Shown here piece by piece: positions 25,924-35,563 of a stretch of DNA of 64,000 nt (position 1 is its first letter; every line of letters starts with the position of its first letter). Location of the stretch: assembly GCF_022758885.1 (NCBI RefSeq), contig NZ_JALEBH010000001.1, positions 434,001-498,000 on the forward strand. The letters are read 5' to 3'. The stretch comes from Sphingobium sp. BYY-5 (GTDB lineage Bacteria > Pseudomonadota > Alphaproteobacteria > Sphingomonadales > Sphingomonadaceae). The notes beneath the pieces were generated by a model. The model saw only the letters and a list, made by a program, of their open reading frames with translations, was not told where the DNA came from and did no database searches. A program made the position numbers and the translations under genes.

Positions 25924-28176
25924 TCAGGCGTCGAAGCTGAGCCGGCGGAGCGGCATACTGCGGACACGGTTGCCGGTGAGGCGCGACACGGCATTGGCCA
26001 CCGCCGGCGGCACCGCAGGCAGGCCAGGTTCGCCGATGCCCCCCATCTTCTCTCCGCTTTCGACGATCTTCACATGGACCTTGGGCATATGGTCGAGCGA
26101 GAGGATCGGGTACATGTCGTAATTGCGCGCCACGGGCATCCCCTCCGCATAGGCGGCCTCTTCAAACAATATCTGCGACACGCCCAGCGCAACAGCGGAA
26201 TTGACCTGCGCGTCGATGATGGCGGGGTTCACGATGCTGCCCGGATCGATCGCCTGCCACACTTCATGCACACGCACCTGGCCGTCGCGGATGGACACTT
26301 CCGCGATCGCGGCCGTCTCCGTGCCGAAGGGCGACGCCATGCCCAATCCGCGTGCGCGCTTGCTACCGTCCGGCGCGGTGAACGGGCCGCGCTGCCAACC
26401 GCCGGACAGGTCGACCGCGGCCTTCAGCAAGGTCGTGAGACGCTTATTGTCACGCAGAAGATGCAGGCGCAGGTCCAGCGGATCGCGTCCGCCTTCGTCG
26501 GCCATCTCATCAAGGAAGCATTCGTAGAAGAAATCGTTCATCGAATTGCCGACGGAACGCCAATAGCCCAGCATAGCCGGGTTCTTGACATAGACCTGGG
26601 CGATCCGCTTGTGCGGGATCGCATAGACCTTGTTGGTCAGCCCTTCGAGCGCGGTCGGGTCGATCTTGGGATCATGCGCGTTGGCGATCGCTTCGGTCGG
26701 ACCTTCGGTGACGCTCACCGCTTCGATGACGGTGGGGTTCCCATCGCCGTCCAGCCCCGCGCGAAAGCGCACCACCGCCATAGGTCGCAGCGCATCGCGC
26801 AGAAATTCCTCTTCGCGACTCCAGATCAGCTTGACCGGCCGGCCAACCTCCTTGGCGAGCTGAATCGCCTGCGGATAGGGGTTGGCCGACTCGTACAGGA
26901 AGTGTCGGCCGAAAAAACCGCCAAGCAGCGGCGAATGGATGATGATCTTGCTCTGGTCGAGACCTGTTCGCTTGGCGATGTCGCCCAGGAACATTTCGGG
27001 CGCCTGGTTCGGAAACCATAGCTCAAGCGTGCCGTCAGGATTGTGCCGGGCCAGTGTCGACGGTGGCTCAAGCTGGGCATGGTTCACATATTGGCTATGA
27101 TAGGTGGCGCTGACTTGCGTCGCTGCATCGTTGAGCGCGCGGGCGGGGTCTCCTTTGGTCTCGGCGGTTTCCTCCTTGCCGCCATTCCTGGCCATGCCGT
27201 CGCGGAAGCTGTCGGTCGCGAAGTCCGCGGGCATATAGCGCGGCGCGGCGCCGGGCGCGGGTTCCTGCCACTCCACCAGCAGCGCCTCGGCCGCGCGCTT
27301 GGCGTCCCACCAGCGTTCGCCGACCACGGCTACGGCGCCCGGCAGCCGATGGATCGACATGACGCCACGCATGGTCTTCACCTGCGCCTCATTGGTGATC
27401 GCGCCGACGGTCAATCCCAGGCGCGGCGCATGTTGGACGGCGGCGTGGACCATGCCGTCGACCTTGGCATCGATGGAGAACATCGCCGTGCCGGTCGATT
27501 TGTCGTGCATGTCCAGTCGCGCGACCGGTTTGCCGATCCATCGGAAATCCTTCGGTTCCTTGAGCGGAACCGTCTGGGGATCGGGCGCAGGCAGGTCCAG
27601 CGCATGGCTTGCGACTTCGCCATAGGCCAGAGACCGCCCGGATGCGGCATGGACGATACGGCCCGGCTCAGTCGTCAGCGTGTCGGCGGCAACTCCCAGC
27701 CGCCGCGCGCCGGCCTGTAGCAGAAGGTGGCGCGCGACCGCGCCAAGTTTGCGCATGGTCATGTAGCTGGTGCGCACCGACATGCTGCCGCCGGTGATGC
27801 GCATAGCGTCGTTGACGACCAGATAATCCGGACCGGGCGGTGCGCTTTCGACGGTGAAGGTCGCCGGATCGGCATCCAGTTCCTCGCCGACAATCTGCGC
27901 CATGGCGGTGAATATGCCCTGGCCGCCCTCTATGAAGGGGCTTAACAGGCGGACCGTGCTGTCGGGACGAATTTCCAGGAAGGCGGGAATGCGCGTGCCG
28001 GGCTTGATAACGGGCAGGGCAGCGCGAGCTTCACCAACCGGAAGACCAAAGCCCAGGACCAGAGCGCCGCTCGTCGCACCCGCCGCCTGGAGGAGAAAGC
28101 GGCGGCGCGAGATATTGACCGGCGCATCGATTGCAGTGCCAGCCGCGCGGGTGATCAGTCGGTTTATGTGGGTCAT
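25924..28176 (-). CDS. molybdopterin-binding subunit of aldehyde/isoquinoline-type oxidoreductase (xanthine dehydrogenase family)
   Basis: A 750-residue catalytic subunit with a twin-arginine signal (SRRRFLLQAAGATSGALVLGFGL), hence exported folded with its cofactor. Typical segments of the IorB branch are IRPDSTVRLLSPFIEGGQGIFTAMAQIVGEELD, the cofactor loop around LLGGFFGRHFLYE, and MGGIGEPGLPAVPPAVANAV, whose Glu is the catalytic base of the family. It hydroxylates an aldehyde or N-heterocycle with water as oxygen source. The gene start overlaps the end of the 2Fe-2S subunit gene by 4 bases. Substrate not assignable. Confidence 0.92.
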   Translation of the reverse strand: MTHINRLITRAAGTAIDAPVNISRRRFLLQAAGATSGALVLGFGLPVGEARAALPVIKPGTRIPAFLEIRPDSTVRLLSPFIEGGQGIFTAMAQIVGEELDADPATFTVESAPPGPDYLVVNDAMRITGGSMSVRTSYMTMRKLGAVARHLLLQAGARRLGVAADTLTTEPGRIVHAASGRSLAYGEVASHALDLPAPDPQTVPLKEPKDFRWIGKPVARLDMHDKSTGTAMFSIDAKVDGMVHAAVQHAPRLGLTVGAITNEAQVKTMRGVMSIHRLPGAVAVVGERWWDAKRAAEALLVEWQEPAPGAAPRYMPADFATDSFRDGMARNGGKEETAETKGDPARALNDAATQVSATYHSQYVNHAQLEPPSTLARHNPDGTLELWFPNQAPEMFLGDIAKRTGLDQSKIIIHSPLLGGFFGRHFLYESANPYPQAIQLAKEVGRPVKLIWSREEEFLRDALRPMAVVRFRAGLDGDGNPTVIEAVSVTEGPTEAIANAHDPKIDPTALEGLTNKVYAIPHKRIAQVYVKNPAMLGYWRSVGNSMNDFFYECFLDEMADEGGRDPLDLRLHLLRDNKRLTTLLKAAVDLSGGWQRGPFTAPDGSKRARGLGMASPFGTETAAIAEVSIRDGQVRVHEVWQAIDPGSIVNPAIIDAQVNSAVALGVSQILFEEAAYAEGMPVARNYDMYPILSLDHMPKVHVKIVESGEKMGGIGEPGLPAVPPAVANAVSRLTGNRVRSMPLRRLSFDA

Positions 28177-28748
28177 GCCTTTTCCGCCTCTTCCACATCG
28201 CCCCTTGCCAAGGCGATCGCGACGCCAACGCCAGTGGCGAGCGTAGCGATGGCCATGCCTGTCGGGAGCATGGCATCGGGCGCCGCCCCGGCTTCGGCGG
28301 CGCGCGGTCCGGCGACTTCGCGGATCGCGGCCCGAATTGCATTATAGGTTCCGCAGCGGCACAGGTTGGTCATCGTTGCATCGACCTGATCGTCGGTCGG
28401 TGCTGCAACCTCCTTGAGCAGGGCCGTTGCGGCGACAACCTGCCCCGATTGGCAATAGCCGCATTGGGGCACCTGATGCTTGACCCAGGCCGCTACCACC
28501 CGCTGGCCGACCGCATCGGCCTCGATCGCCTCGATCGTCGTGATCTTGCGGCCGATGGCCTGATCGACTGGCGTCACGCAAGACCGCGCGACGACCCCGT
28601 CGATAAGGACCGAGCAGGCGCCGCACTGGGCTATGCCGCATCCATATTTGGTTCCGGTGAGACCCAGATTGTCGCGTATGACCCATAGCAGCGGCGTGTC
28701 GCCTTCAGCGTCGATTTCGTGGTCCGTTCCGTTGATCTCAATTTTCAT
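28173..28748 (-). CDS. 2Fe-2S subunit of aldehyde/isoquinoline-type oxidoreductase
   Basis: A 191-residue protein with a ferredoxin-like [2Fe-2S] site (YGCGIAQCGACSVLIDG with a later SC) and the second, helical [2Fe-2S] site (CGYCQSGQ ... NLCRCGTY). It transfers electrons from the molybdenum site to the cytochrome. Beyond the usual end (about 155) it has an extra tail with a hydrophobic stretch (MLPTGMAIATLATGVGVAIAL) that might anchor it. It is the first gene of the operon. Confidence 0.92.
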   Translation of the reverse strand: MKIEINGTDHEIDAEGDTPLLWVIRDNLGLTGTKYGCGIAQCGACSVLIDGVVARSCVTPVDQAIGRKITTIEAIEADAVGQRVVAAWVKHQVPQCGYCQSGQVVAATALLKEVAAPTDDQVDATMTNLCRCGTYNAIRAAIREVAGPRAAEAGAAPDAMLPTGMAIATLATGVGVAIALARGDVEEAEKA

Positions 28749-28951
28749 CGCCGCTTCTCTTCATGGGGCCGGGCGGCGGATATTTCTCGCGTGCGTGCGG
28801 GAATATCCCGAGCGTCAGCCGGCACAAATTAATGCGCCATGATAAGAGTAATGCGCGGCGCCATCAACATGAGCGCGTTTCACGCCATGTTGAGCATAAA
28901 TCATCATTGTTTCGGATGCGTCTTGCGAGGCCACGCCTATGGACTTGCAGT

Positions 28952-29452
28952 TCAGCCGCGAATGAACAGGCTGCGCAACCACTGGGGACGACTGCGGCTG
29001 GCCGCGCGCCAGTTTGATTCCTCGCCGACCTCATCCTCATCGTCAGTACGTGGATCCAACAGTCGAATGCGCGCGCGCTTGAACATCGCTTTGTCGAACG
29101 TGACCAATATTAGGCTGTGTTCGAGCGCCGTCGCAGCGATCAGCGCATTGCGCTCTCCTTCTACCGCCACGTCTCCCCGCCGCAGCGCCACGATTGCGTC
29201 GACCGGCAAGATATGGCCGTCGAACGCGGGCACGACCTGCTGACGTACCCATGCCTGCAAAGCTGCGCCGCTCGCTTTGTCCTGGCGAGCGGCGCGCGCG
29301 CAAATGGCCTCCAATTCTCCGATCGCGAGTGCGGAGATGAACAGTCGGTCCCGCGCGACCCTGGAAGCCCAGGCGGTTACGCCATTATCCGCGCCCCGCC
29401 TTCGAGCATTGCGCAGTTCCAGAAGAATTGGGGTGTCCAGCAGAAACATCAC
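28952..29452 (-). CDS. PIN-domain toxin (VapC-like)
   Basis: A 166-residue PIN protein: Asp6 in MMFLLDTPILLEL, Glu46 in ISALAIGELEAI and Asp120 in LILVTFDKAMF. The usual third acidic position (DALIAATA) is Asn102 here (ERNALIAATALEHS), which may weaken metal binding and RNase activity. A 25-residue C-terminal tail beyond the PIN fold is also unusual. It overlaps the antitoxin gene by 4 bases. VapC toxins cleave tRNA or rRNA. Confidence 0.85.
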   Translation of the reverse strand: MMFLLDTPILLELRNARRRGADNGVTAWASRVARDRLFISALAIGELEAICARAARQDKASGAALQAWVRQQVVPAFDGHILPVDAIVALRRGDVAVEGERNALIAATALEHSLILVTFDKAMFKRARIRLLDPRTDDEDEVGEESNWRAASRSRPQWLRSLFIRG

Positions 29453-29673
29453 CAGCGCCCCGACAGCACCAATTCCACATCAAGCGCCTCTGCCGGAGTC
29501 GCGAGAAGATCCACGATGCTCTCGCGCTCGCCGGTCAACTGGCGAAAATGGTCGATGCTCATGAGCACGTGCGTCGGCCTGCCGCGATCCGTGACGAACA
29601 CTGGTTCTGCCCGTGCGATTCGCTTGGCGGCGCTTACGTCCTGATTGAATTCCCGGCTCGTTACCACCTTCAT
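29449..29673 (-). CDS. Phd/YefM-type antitoxin
   Basis: A 74-residue protein opening MKVVTSREFNQDVSAAKRIAR with the Phd/YefM DNA-binding fold (PVFVTDRGRPTHVLMSIDHFRQL), followed by a short acidic toxin-binding tail. It lies first in the pair, as antitoxins usually do, and should neutralise the PIN toxin and repress the promoter upstream of 29673. Confidence 0.88.
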   Translation of the reverse strand: MKVVTSREFNQDVSAAKRIARAEPVFVTDRGRPTHVLMSIDHFRQLTGERESIVDLLATPAEALDVELVLSGRW

Positions 29674-29879
29674 TTGTGCCTACATAGCTAGAATGGTTGC
29701 GCTACCTTATAGGTACGTTACTACTATGTGCGGTTGGTGCAACAGTTAGTCTGTGTGAACCAACAAAGTAATGACAGGCGGCGATTTCCAGTTGCGCGGC
29801 GCCTGGATCACGCCTTCCCTGAAGGTGCGCAACAGGTGTTGAAGCACCGGGCGTAATGTTTTTTGGGGAGGATGGGTGA

Positions 29880-31241
29880 ATGAGTATGTTGAGCGAAGCC
29901 TGGTTTATATTAACCGACGTTCTCAGTCCCCACGGTCCCGCCGTTAACGCGGTCAAAAGCTATGCGCCGTCGGACTGCAGCATTCACTTTTTCCTTCAGC
30001 TTGCGGTGATCATCCTTACCTGTCGCGTCGTCGGCTGGCTCGGACAACGGCTGCTGAAACAGCCACAGGTCGTTGGTGAGATGATCGCCGGCGTCGTGCT
30101 CGGCCCCTCACTGCTGGGCCTGTTCTTCCCCGAACTGCAGAATGCGATCTTCCCCAAGGAAACGCGCAATGTGCTCTATGTCGGGGCGCAACTGGGCGTG
30201 GGTCTCTATATGTTCATGGTCGGCCTGACACTCCGCCTCGATCATTTCCAATCGAAGGCGAAGAGCGCTGCCGCCGTCTCGGCTGCGGGGATCGTTGCGC
30301 CGTTCGCGCTGGCGGCGTTGATCACCCCGATGTTGATCGGGATACCGGGCCTCTTCACGCCAGGCATCAGCCAGGTGAACGGGACGCTGTTCATCGGCGC
30401 CTGCATCGCACTGACCGCCTTTCCCATGCTGGCACGCATTATCAACGAGAATGGCCTCGCCAATTCGGCGCTCGGCACGCTGACCCTGACGGCGGGCGCG
30501 TTCGATGATGCGGCGTCCTGGTGCGTGCTCGCCATCGTACTCGCGACCTTCGGCGCCGGCGCGGGCGTCGCTGTCATCGCGATCGGTGGCGCGGTCCTAT
30601 ATACAGGCTTCATGCTGTTGTTCGGCCGGAAACTGCTCGCTCCGCTGGGTCGCGCGGTTGAGGAGCGCGGCGAGATGAGCACGCAGATATTGGCCATCAC
30701 CCTGCTGCTATTCTGCCTGTCCGCCTTCCTGATGGACGCCATCGGGATTCACGCCATCTTTGGCGGCTTCCTTATCGGCGTATGTATGCCTCGCGGGCGT
30801 TTTGTGGAAGAGTTGAAGCAGAAGGTGGAGCCGATCGCGGTCGTCCTTCTGCTGCCGATGTTCTTCACCTATTCGGGGCTCAACACCCGAATGGACATGG
30901 TGAACTCGGCTTATCTGCTGCTGATCGCGGCGGTTATCCTCGCAGTCTCGATCCTTGCCAAATTCGGTGCCTGCTATGCCGCCGCGCGGCTGACGGGCGA
31001 GGATAATCGCACAGCGCTTGGCATTGGCGCGCTGATGAACTCGCGGGGGCTGATGGAACTGATCATCATCAACATCGGCCTGCAAAAGGGCATTATCGGC
31101 CCGACCCTGTTTTCAATGCTGGTGTTGATGGCGATCATCACGACGGTGATGGCAACCCCGCTGTTCGAGGCGGTCTATGGTCGCAAGGCTCGGCAGACCG
31201 GTGAGCTTGGGGCGCGAAATGCGGAACTCGCTACCGTCTGA
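29880..31241 (+). CDS. CPA2-family cation:proton antiporter
   Basis: A 453-residue membrane protein with about 12-13 hydrophobic segments. Family marks include QPQVVGEMIAGVVLGPSLLG near the N-terminus, the unwound-helix region TLTAGAFDDAASWCVLA with its paired Asp residues, IHAIFGGFLIGVCMPRG, and the end segment GIGALMNSRGLMELIIINIGL. Members exchange Na+ or K+ for H+ across the inner membrane. No regulatory TrkA domain is attached. It is followed after 54 bases by a porin gene on the same strand. Confidence 0.9.
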   Translation: MSMLSEAWFILTDVLSPHGPAVNAVKSYAPSDCSIHFFLQLAVIILTCRVVGWLGQRLLKQPQVVGEMIAGVVLGPSLLGLFFPELQNAIFPKETRNVLYVGAQLGVGLYMFMVGLTLRLDHFQSKAKSAAAVSAAGIVAPFALAALITPMLIGIPGLFTPGISQVNGTLFIGACIALTAFPMLARIINENGLANSALGTLTLTAGAFDDAASWCVLAIVLATFGAGAGVAVIAIGGAVLYTGFMLLFGRKLLAPLGRAVEERGEMSTQILAITLLLFCLSAFLMDAIGIHAIFGGFLIGVCMPRGRFVEELKQKVEPIAVVLLLPMFFTYSGLNTRMDMVNSAYLLLIAAVILAVSILAKFGACYAAARLTGEDNRTALGIGALMNSRGLMELIIINIGLQKGIIGPTLFSMLVLMAIITTVMATPLFEAVYGRKARQTGELGARNAELATV

Positions 31242-31295
31242 GGCTAGTAACGCCCGTCTCTGTCGCGCCGGATAGGCGTCTTCCGGAGAACTGCC

Positions 31296-32501
31296 ATGAA
31301 AATAGCGCTTCTATGCGCATCGGGCCTGCTCGTCGTCGGCACGGCGCAAGCCCAGCCGCTAAAGCTCACGCCCGGCGCCGACATGCGGCTGCGTTATGAG
31401 CATGTCGATCAGGATGGACTGCCGAAAGAGGCCGATGCAGTGACGCTACGGGTCCGTCCTGGTTTGACCGCTGACTGGCGGAACTGGTCCTTGCTTGTGG
31501 AGGCGGAGGGGGTGATCGCGTTCGACAAGGGCTATAATGATGGCACCAACGGCAAAGCTGCCTATCCCCTGATCGTTGATCCGGAAAATCTTGAACTCAA
31601 CCGCATTCAGCTTCGCTATGCCAGCAAGGGGACGATAATCACTGCGGGGCGACAGCGGCTCAATCTTGCCGATGACCGGTTTGCCGGCACAGCGCCCTGG
31701 CGGCAGAGCGAGCAGACCTATGACGCCGTTCGCTTGCAGTGGGGCAAGCCGCTGGGGTTGAGCGCCGATGTCACCTATAGCTGGGACGTGCGGACGGTTA
31801 ACGGGCGGTACGGCGGCGGCGCACGGCCGCAATCCATCGGGGGCAATAATGTTTTTGCCTTGATCAGCTACGGGATCAAGCCGGGCACGCTGAGCGCCTT
31901 CGCCTATCTTGTGGATCAGGACATGGCCGCCGTGCAGGGCTTCCGCCTTTCCAGCCAGACCTATGGCCTGCGCTTTGCAGGCAAGGCTCCGATCGCGAAG
32001 GACTTGTCGCTGGCCTATGTCGCGAGTTGGGCGCGGCAGAGCGATTGGCACCGCAATCCCAATCATTATGCAGCGGACTATTGGCTGGGCGAGATCAGCC
32101 TCGCCGGCAAGGCGCTCAGCCTGACCGGCGGTTACGAAGTCCTTGGCGCCGACAGGGGCGTTGCATTGACGAGCGTGCAGACGCCGCTTGCCTCGCACTT
32201 CAAGTTCAACGGATGGGCGGGCAAATTCACCGTCACGCCGCCGGACGGCCTGCGCGATCTTTATGGGACGGCGGGGCTTGGCTGGCGGAAGGTCGGATCG
32301 CTTGATGCCGTCAATCTTGGCGCAAGCTGGCATCATTTCACCAGCGACCGGATGCACCGCGCCTATGGCGATGAACTCGACCTGCTGGCGGGAATGAAAT
32401 ACGGGCACTATGCGCTGTCGGCACGATATGCCCATTACAGGGCCGATGGTTTCGCTACCGACACGGACAAGGGTTGGCTGCAATTCGACTGGACCCTGTG
32501 A
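31296..32501 (+). CDS. outer-membrane porin of the alginate-export (AlgE-like) family
   Basis: A 401-residue protein with signal peptide MKIALLCASGLLVVGTAQAQ. The barrel repeats (DMRLRYEHVDQDGLP, TLRVRPGLTADWRNWSLLVEAEG, GTIITAGRQRLNLADDRFAG, EQTYDAVRLQWGKPLGLSADVTYSWDV) match the alginate_exp pattern of anion-selective 16-18-strand barrels. It ends WLQFDWTL, an aromatic-containing last strand. Despite the name most such porins import or export small organic anions. Probably co-transcribed with the antiporter. Confidence 0.83.
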   Translation: MKIALLCASGLLVVGTAQAQPLKLTPGADMRLRYEHVDQDGLPKEADAVTLRVRPGLTADWRNWSLLVEAEGVIAFDKGYNDGTNGKAAYPLIVDPENLELNRIQLRYASKGTIITAGRQRLNLADDRFAGTAPWRQSEQTYDAVRLQWGKPLGLSADVTYSWDVRTVNGRYGGGARPQSIGGNNVFALISYGIKPGTLSAFAYLVDQDMAAVQGFRLSSQTYGLRFAGKAPIAKDLSLAYVASWARQSDWHRNPNHYAADYWLGEISLAGKALSLTGGYEVLGADRGVALTSVQTPLASHFKFNGWAGKFTVTPPDGLRDLYGTAGLGWRKVGSLDAVNLGASWHHFTSDRMHRAYGDELDLLAGMKYGHYALSARYAHYRADGFATDTDKGWLQFDWTL

Positions 32502-32546
32502 GGGGCGTCAGCCGACGACCGGACGGTCCAAACGCTGGATCGATAA

Positions 32547-34070
32547 TCAGGCGTTGATCTGCCGGATCAATGCCCGGTTGGTAGGCAACTCCTTGGTCGC
32601 CTGCTCGCTGAAACTCCGAATACGTGCAAACAGCTTGTCCGTCGCGGCGGAGGGAAATTCATCGGACCCTTCCGACAGACTGGTCCGGAAATCCATTCCG
32701 TAGAGAATATATTGGTAGTTGAAGAAGGCGAAACTCTCCAGGTCGAGCAGAAAATCGAAGCGGTTGGGTGGCCGGTGGCGCCATTGCCGCAGCAGTTCCT
32801 GTAGCGTTTCGGGGATCGACGCCGGATCGGCATTGTCCCGCCAGAAGGGTTCGTCGCGGTTGCTCAAGCAATAATGTAGTTTCAGGAAATCGATGATCCT
32901 TTCGTACCGCCCGACGATCAGCTTGTTGAAGCGTCTGGCCGGTGCGTCGATCGGTCCGGCAAAGGGGAAAAGTTCAGCCAGCATGGCCACCGCGGCTTCG
33001 ATCAGTAAGACGCCGGTCGATTCCAGCGGCTCCAGGAAGCCGCCGGACAAGCCCACCGCAACGCAATTGCCGATCCATTGCGCCTCGCGATAGCCCGGCT
33101 CGAAGGGGATGATGCGCGCCTTGTAGGCATCATGACCGATATAGGTCCGCAGCACGTCCGCAGCCTGATCGTCGGTCATATGGGTCGATGAATAGACGCA
33201 GCCTATGCCGCGGCTACTTTCCAGCCCGATGTCCCAACTCCATCCGGCTGCGTGCGCGGTGGCAATGGTAAAGCTTTCAATGGGCGTGTCCGGGTCGGGG
33301 TAGGGGATTTTGCAGGCGAGGGCGCGATCGGTGAACAAAATATGTTTCACCGATTTGAACCCAGAGCCCAACGCCTTGCCGATCAGTTCGGCGCGAAAGC
33401 CGGAGCAATCGATATAGAGGTCGGCCTTCAGCGTTCCTTGTTCTCGGGTAAGGATTCGGGCGATGGTCCCATCCGCATCCAGCTCCGCGCCGGTCAGCAG
33501 TCCGGCGACATGCTTGACTCCCAATTCCATCGCGCGTTCCTGCAAAACGCGTGCGAAACGGGACGCATCGAAATGATAGGCATAGTTGAGCGGCGCTGAA
33601 AAGCCACTCTCGCCGAGCTTCTTGGGCGCCCTGCGGCTTTCAGCCACGCCATGTTGAATGGATACCGCCTGCGCGAAACGCGGTCGGGACAGTTCGTCCT
33701 TGTGCAGCCAGCAGGCCACAATATTGGCATCGTCGGTGTAAAGAGGAGCCTCGAAAGGATGGAAATATTGGTGACGGGCGCGATCCGGGGAAGGTTTATG
33801 TAGCCAATCGTCGAAACGAACGCCCTGTTTGAAGGTTGCAGACGTCGCGCGCAGAAAGCTGGTTTCGTCTATTCCCAGAAAATCAAGCGTCGAACGAATG
33901 GTGGGAAATGTTCCCTCGCCGACTCCGATGATCCCCATTTCCGGGGATTCAAGCAATGTGATTTCAATCCCGCCTTGCCCTGCGAGACGGAAAAAGCGCG
34001 CGAGATAGGCCGCGGTCAGCCATCCTGCAGTTCCACCCCCGACGATCAATATTCTGTGCTTGCAAGCCAT
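32547..34070 (-). CDS. tryptophan-halogenase-like flavoprotein
   Basis: A 507-residue protein from the ATG at 34070. The FAD site GGGTAGWLTA, the region GIIGVGEGTFPTIRSTLDFLGI and Lys81 in ATFKQGVRF (equivalent of the catalytic Lys of PrnA) are present. The diagnostic WxWxIP motif is WSWDIG in GWSWDIGLESSRGIGCVYSS, so Pro is replaced by Gly. It closes with the family signature CVAVGLSGGFLEPLESTGVLLIEAAV. Such proteins are common near TonB-linked sugar loci in sphingomonads and their natural substrates are mostly unknown. No flavin reductase gene is in the window. It is convergent with the porin. Confidence 0.88.
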   Translation of the reverse strand: MACKHRILIVGGGTAGWLTAAYLARFFRLAGQGGIEITLLESPEMGIIGVGEGTFPTIRSTLDFLGIDETSFLRATSATFKQGVRFDDWLHKPSPDRARHQYFHPFEAPLYTDDANIVACWLHKDELSRPRFAQAVSIQHGVAESRRAPKKLGESGFSAPLNYAYHFDASRFARVLQERAMELGVKHVAGLLTGAELDADGTIARILTREQGTLKADLYIDCSGFRAELIGKALGSGFKSVKHILFTDRALACKIPYPDPDTPIESFTIATAHAAGWSWDIGLESSRGIGCVYSSTHMTDDQAADVLRTYIGHDAYKARIIPFEPGYREAQWIGNCVAVGLSGGFLEPLESTGVLLIEAAVAMLAELFPFAGPIDAPARRFNKLIVGRYERIIDFLKLHYCLSNRDEPFWRDNADPASIPETLQELLRQWRHRPPNRFDFLLDLESFAFFNYQYILYGMDFRTSLSEGSDEFPSAATDKLFARIRSFSEQATKELPTNRALIRQINA

Positions 34071-34213
34071 CACCGAAGGATAGCGCAAGCCGGTGCCGAG
34101 GTGAACGGCCGATCAGTCAATCTGTATTGCGATACGCTGAGTCCATATCAGCGCGCATCGGAATCGATGTTGAGGCTGGATGTGCTGCGGCCGCCTCAAA
34201 GAAGGCGGCTTCT

Positions 34214-35512
34214 TCAAGCCGATATCGCTCGTAAAACCCGCCGGGCATAGACGGTGATGATGGCGAAGCAGATGGCGGGCAGCAGCATGGCGAGCGGCAG
34301 GCTACCCGCTTCGACCGACACCAGCCCCATCAGCGGCGGGAAGATGGCGCCGCCGATAATGGCCATGATGATGCATGAGGAGCCCAGCGGTCTGGCGGTT
34401 CCGAGGCCTTCGACGCCCAGGGCGAAGATGGTTGGGAACATGATCGACATGAAGAAGCTTACGAGGATCAACGCACCCAGCGCGGTCCAGCCCGAAGCAA
34501 GAGCCGCAACGGTACAAAGTACGGTATTGACCAGGGCATAGCTGCCCAGCAGCGTCGCAGGGCGCACTCGCGTCATGATCGCCGTCCCCGAAAAGCGACC
34601 GATCATGAAGAGAACCAGGCTGGCCGAAAGCAGAAAGGCCGCGTGCCGTTCAGAGATCCAGGGGGTTACATCCTTCACGAAGTCAATGAAATAGCTCCAG
34701 ATTCCAACCTGCGCACCGACATAGAAAAATTGTGCGACGACCGCGCCGGTAAGTGGCCGATGTCGTGCGATTTTCCGGAACTGCATGAGCAACGGCGTAT
34801 CATCCCTGGCCTCGCGCGCTTCGGGCATCCGCGCGACGGCAACGGCGATGGCGATGGCCAGCGCGGCCAGAGCGAGCAGCAGATAGGGAAGCTGTACGGT
34901 CGTCGCCTCGCTGGCGCGGTAGGTGGCCAGTTCGGTTGCGCTCATCGCGCGCAATGTTGTGTCCGAATGTTCGACGCCGGAGAAGATCAGCAAGCCGCCG
35001 ATGACCGGTGCGAGACATGCGCCGAGGCCGTTGAACGCCTGGGCCAGATTGAGGCGCTGGACGGCCGTGGCCGGATCGCCGAAAAAGCCGACATAAGCGT
35101 TGGCGGTCGTTTCCAGACAAGCGGCGCCTGCGGCGATGACGAACAGGGCGAAGAGAAACATATTGAAGCTGAGCATCAGCGACGCGGGAAAGAAGAGCAA
35201 CGCGCCGACGGCATAGAGGGCCAGGCCGATAAGGATGCCGGTCCGGTAGCCCAACCGGCGCATGGCAAGGCCAGCGGGCAGGGCGACCACGAAATAGCCG
35301 ATATAGAAAACGAACTGGATGAAGCCTGCCTGCGCTCGATCCAGTCCGAGCGATTTTTGGAACTGGCGGATCAGGATATCGTTGAAATTATTGGCGAGTG
35401 CCCAGAGGAAGAACAGGCTGACGATCAGCGCGAAGCCCCAGCGATAGGAAGGCAGGATGAAGGAACGACCTGTCCCCTCGACCGATTCTGACATGGTTGC
35501 TTCGATTAACAT
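34214..35512 (-). CDS. fucP: FucP-type sugar permease (MFS)
   Basis: A 432-residue major-facilitator protein starting at the ATG at 35512 with a GGGAGAGG site. Twelve hydrophobic segments are present; the family segment FFLWALANNFNDILIRQFQKSLGLDRAQAGFIQFVFYIGYF is very close to L-fucose:H+ symporters, with LETTANAYVGFFGDP and GSSCIIMAIIGGAIFPPLMG in later helices. It imports L-fucose or a related hexose with protons. It sits 51 bases downstream of the zinc dehydrogenase gene on the same strand, so both belong to a sugar-catabolic unit. The symbol is by family similarity. Confidence 0.85.
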   Translation of the reverse strand: MLIEATMSESVEGTGRSFILPSYRWGFALIVSLFFLWALANNFNDILIRQFQKSLGLDRAQAGFIQFVFYIGYFVVALPAGLAMRRLGYRTGILIGLALYAVGALLFFPASLMLSFNMFLFALFVIAAGAACLETTANAYVGFFGDPATAVQRLNLAQAFNGLGACLAPVIGGLLIFSGVEHSDTTLRAMSATELATYRASEATTVQLPYLLLALAALAIAIAVAVARMPEAREARDDTPLLMQFRKIARHRPLTGAVVAQFFYVGAQVGIWSYFIDFVKDVTPWISERHAAFLLSASLVLFMIGRFSGTAIMTRVRPATLLGSYALVNTVLCTVAALASGWTALGALILVSFFMSIMFPTIFALGVEGLGTARPLGSSCIIMAIIGGAIFPPLMGLVSVEAGSLPLAMLLPAICFAIITVYARRVLRAISA

Positions 35513-35563
35513 GGCGTTCCTCTCCCCTTATTTTGTCGCGCGTCCCTCGTCGAAAGCGCGTGT

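Noticed and set aside
24551..26122. A 523-codon plus-strand frame opposite the cytochrome c and molybdopterin genes.
   Set aside because: Mirror of two clearly conserved genes; no family-like motif, no start signal.
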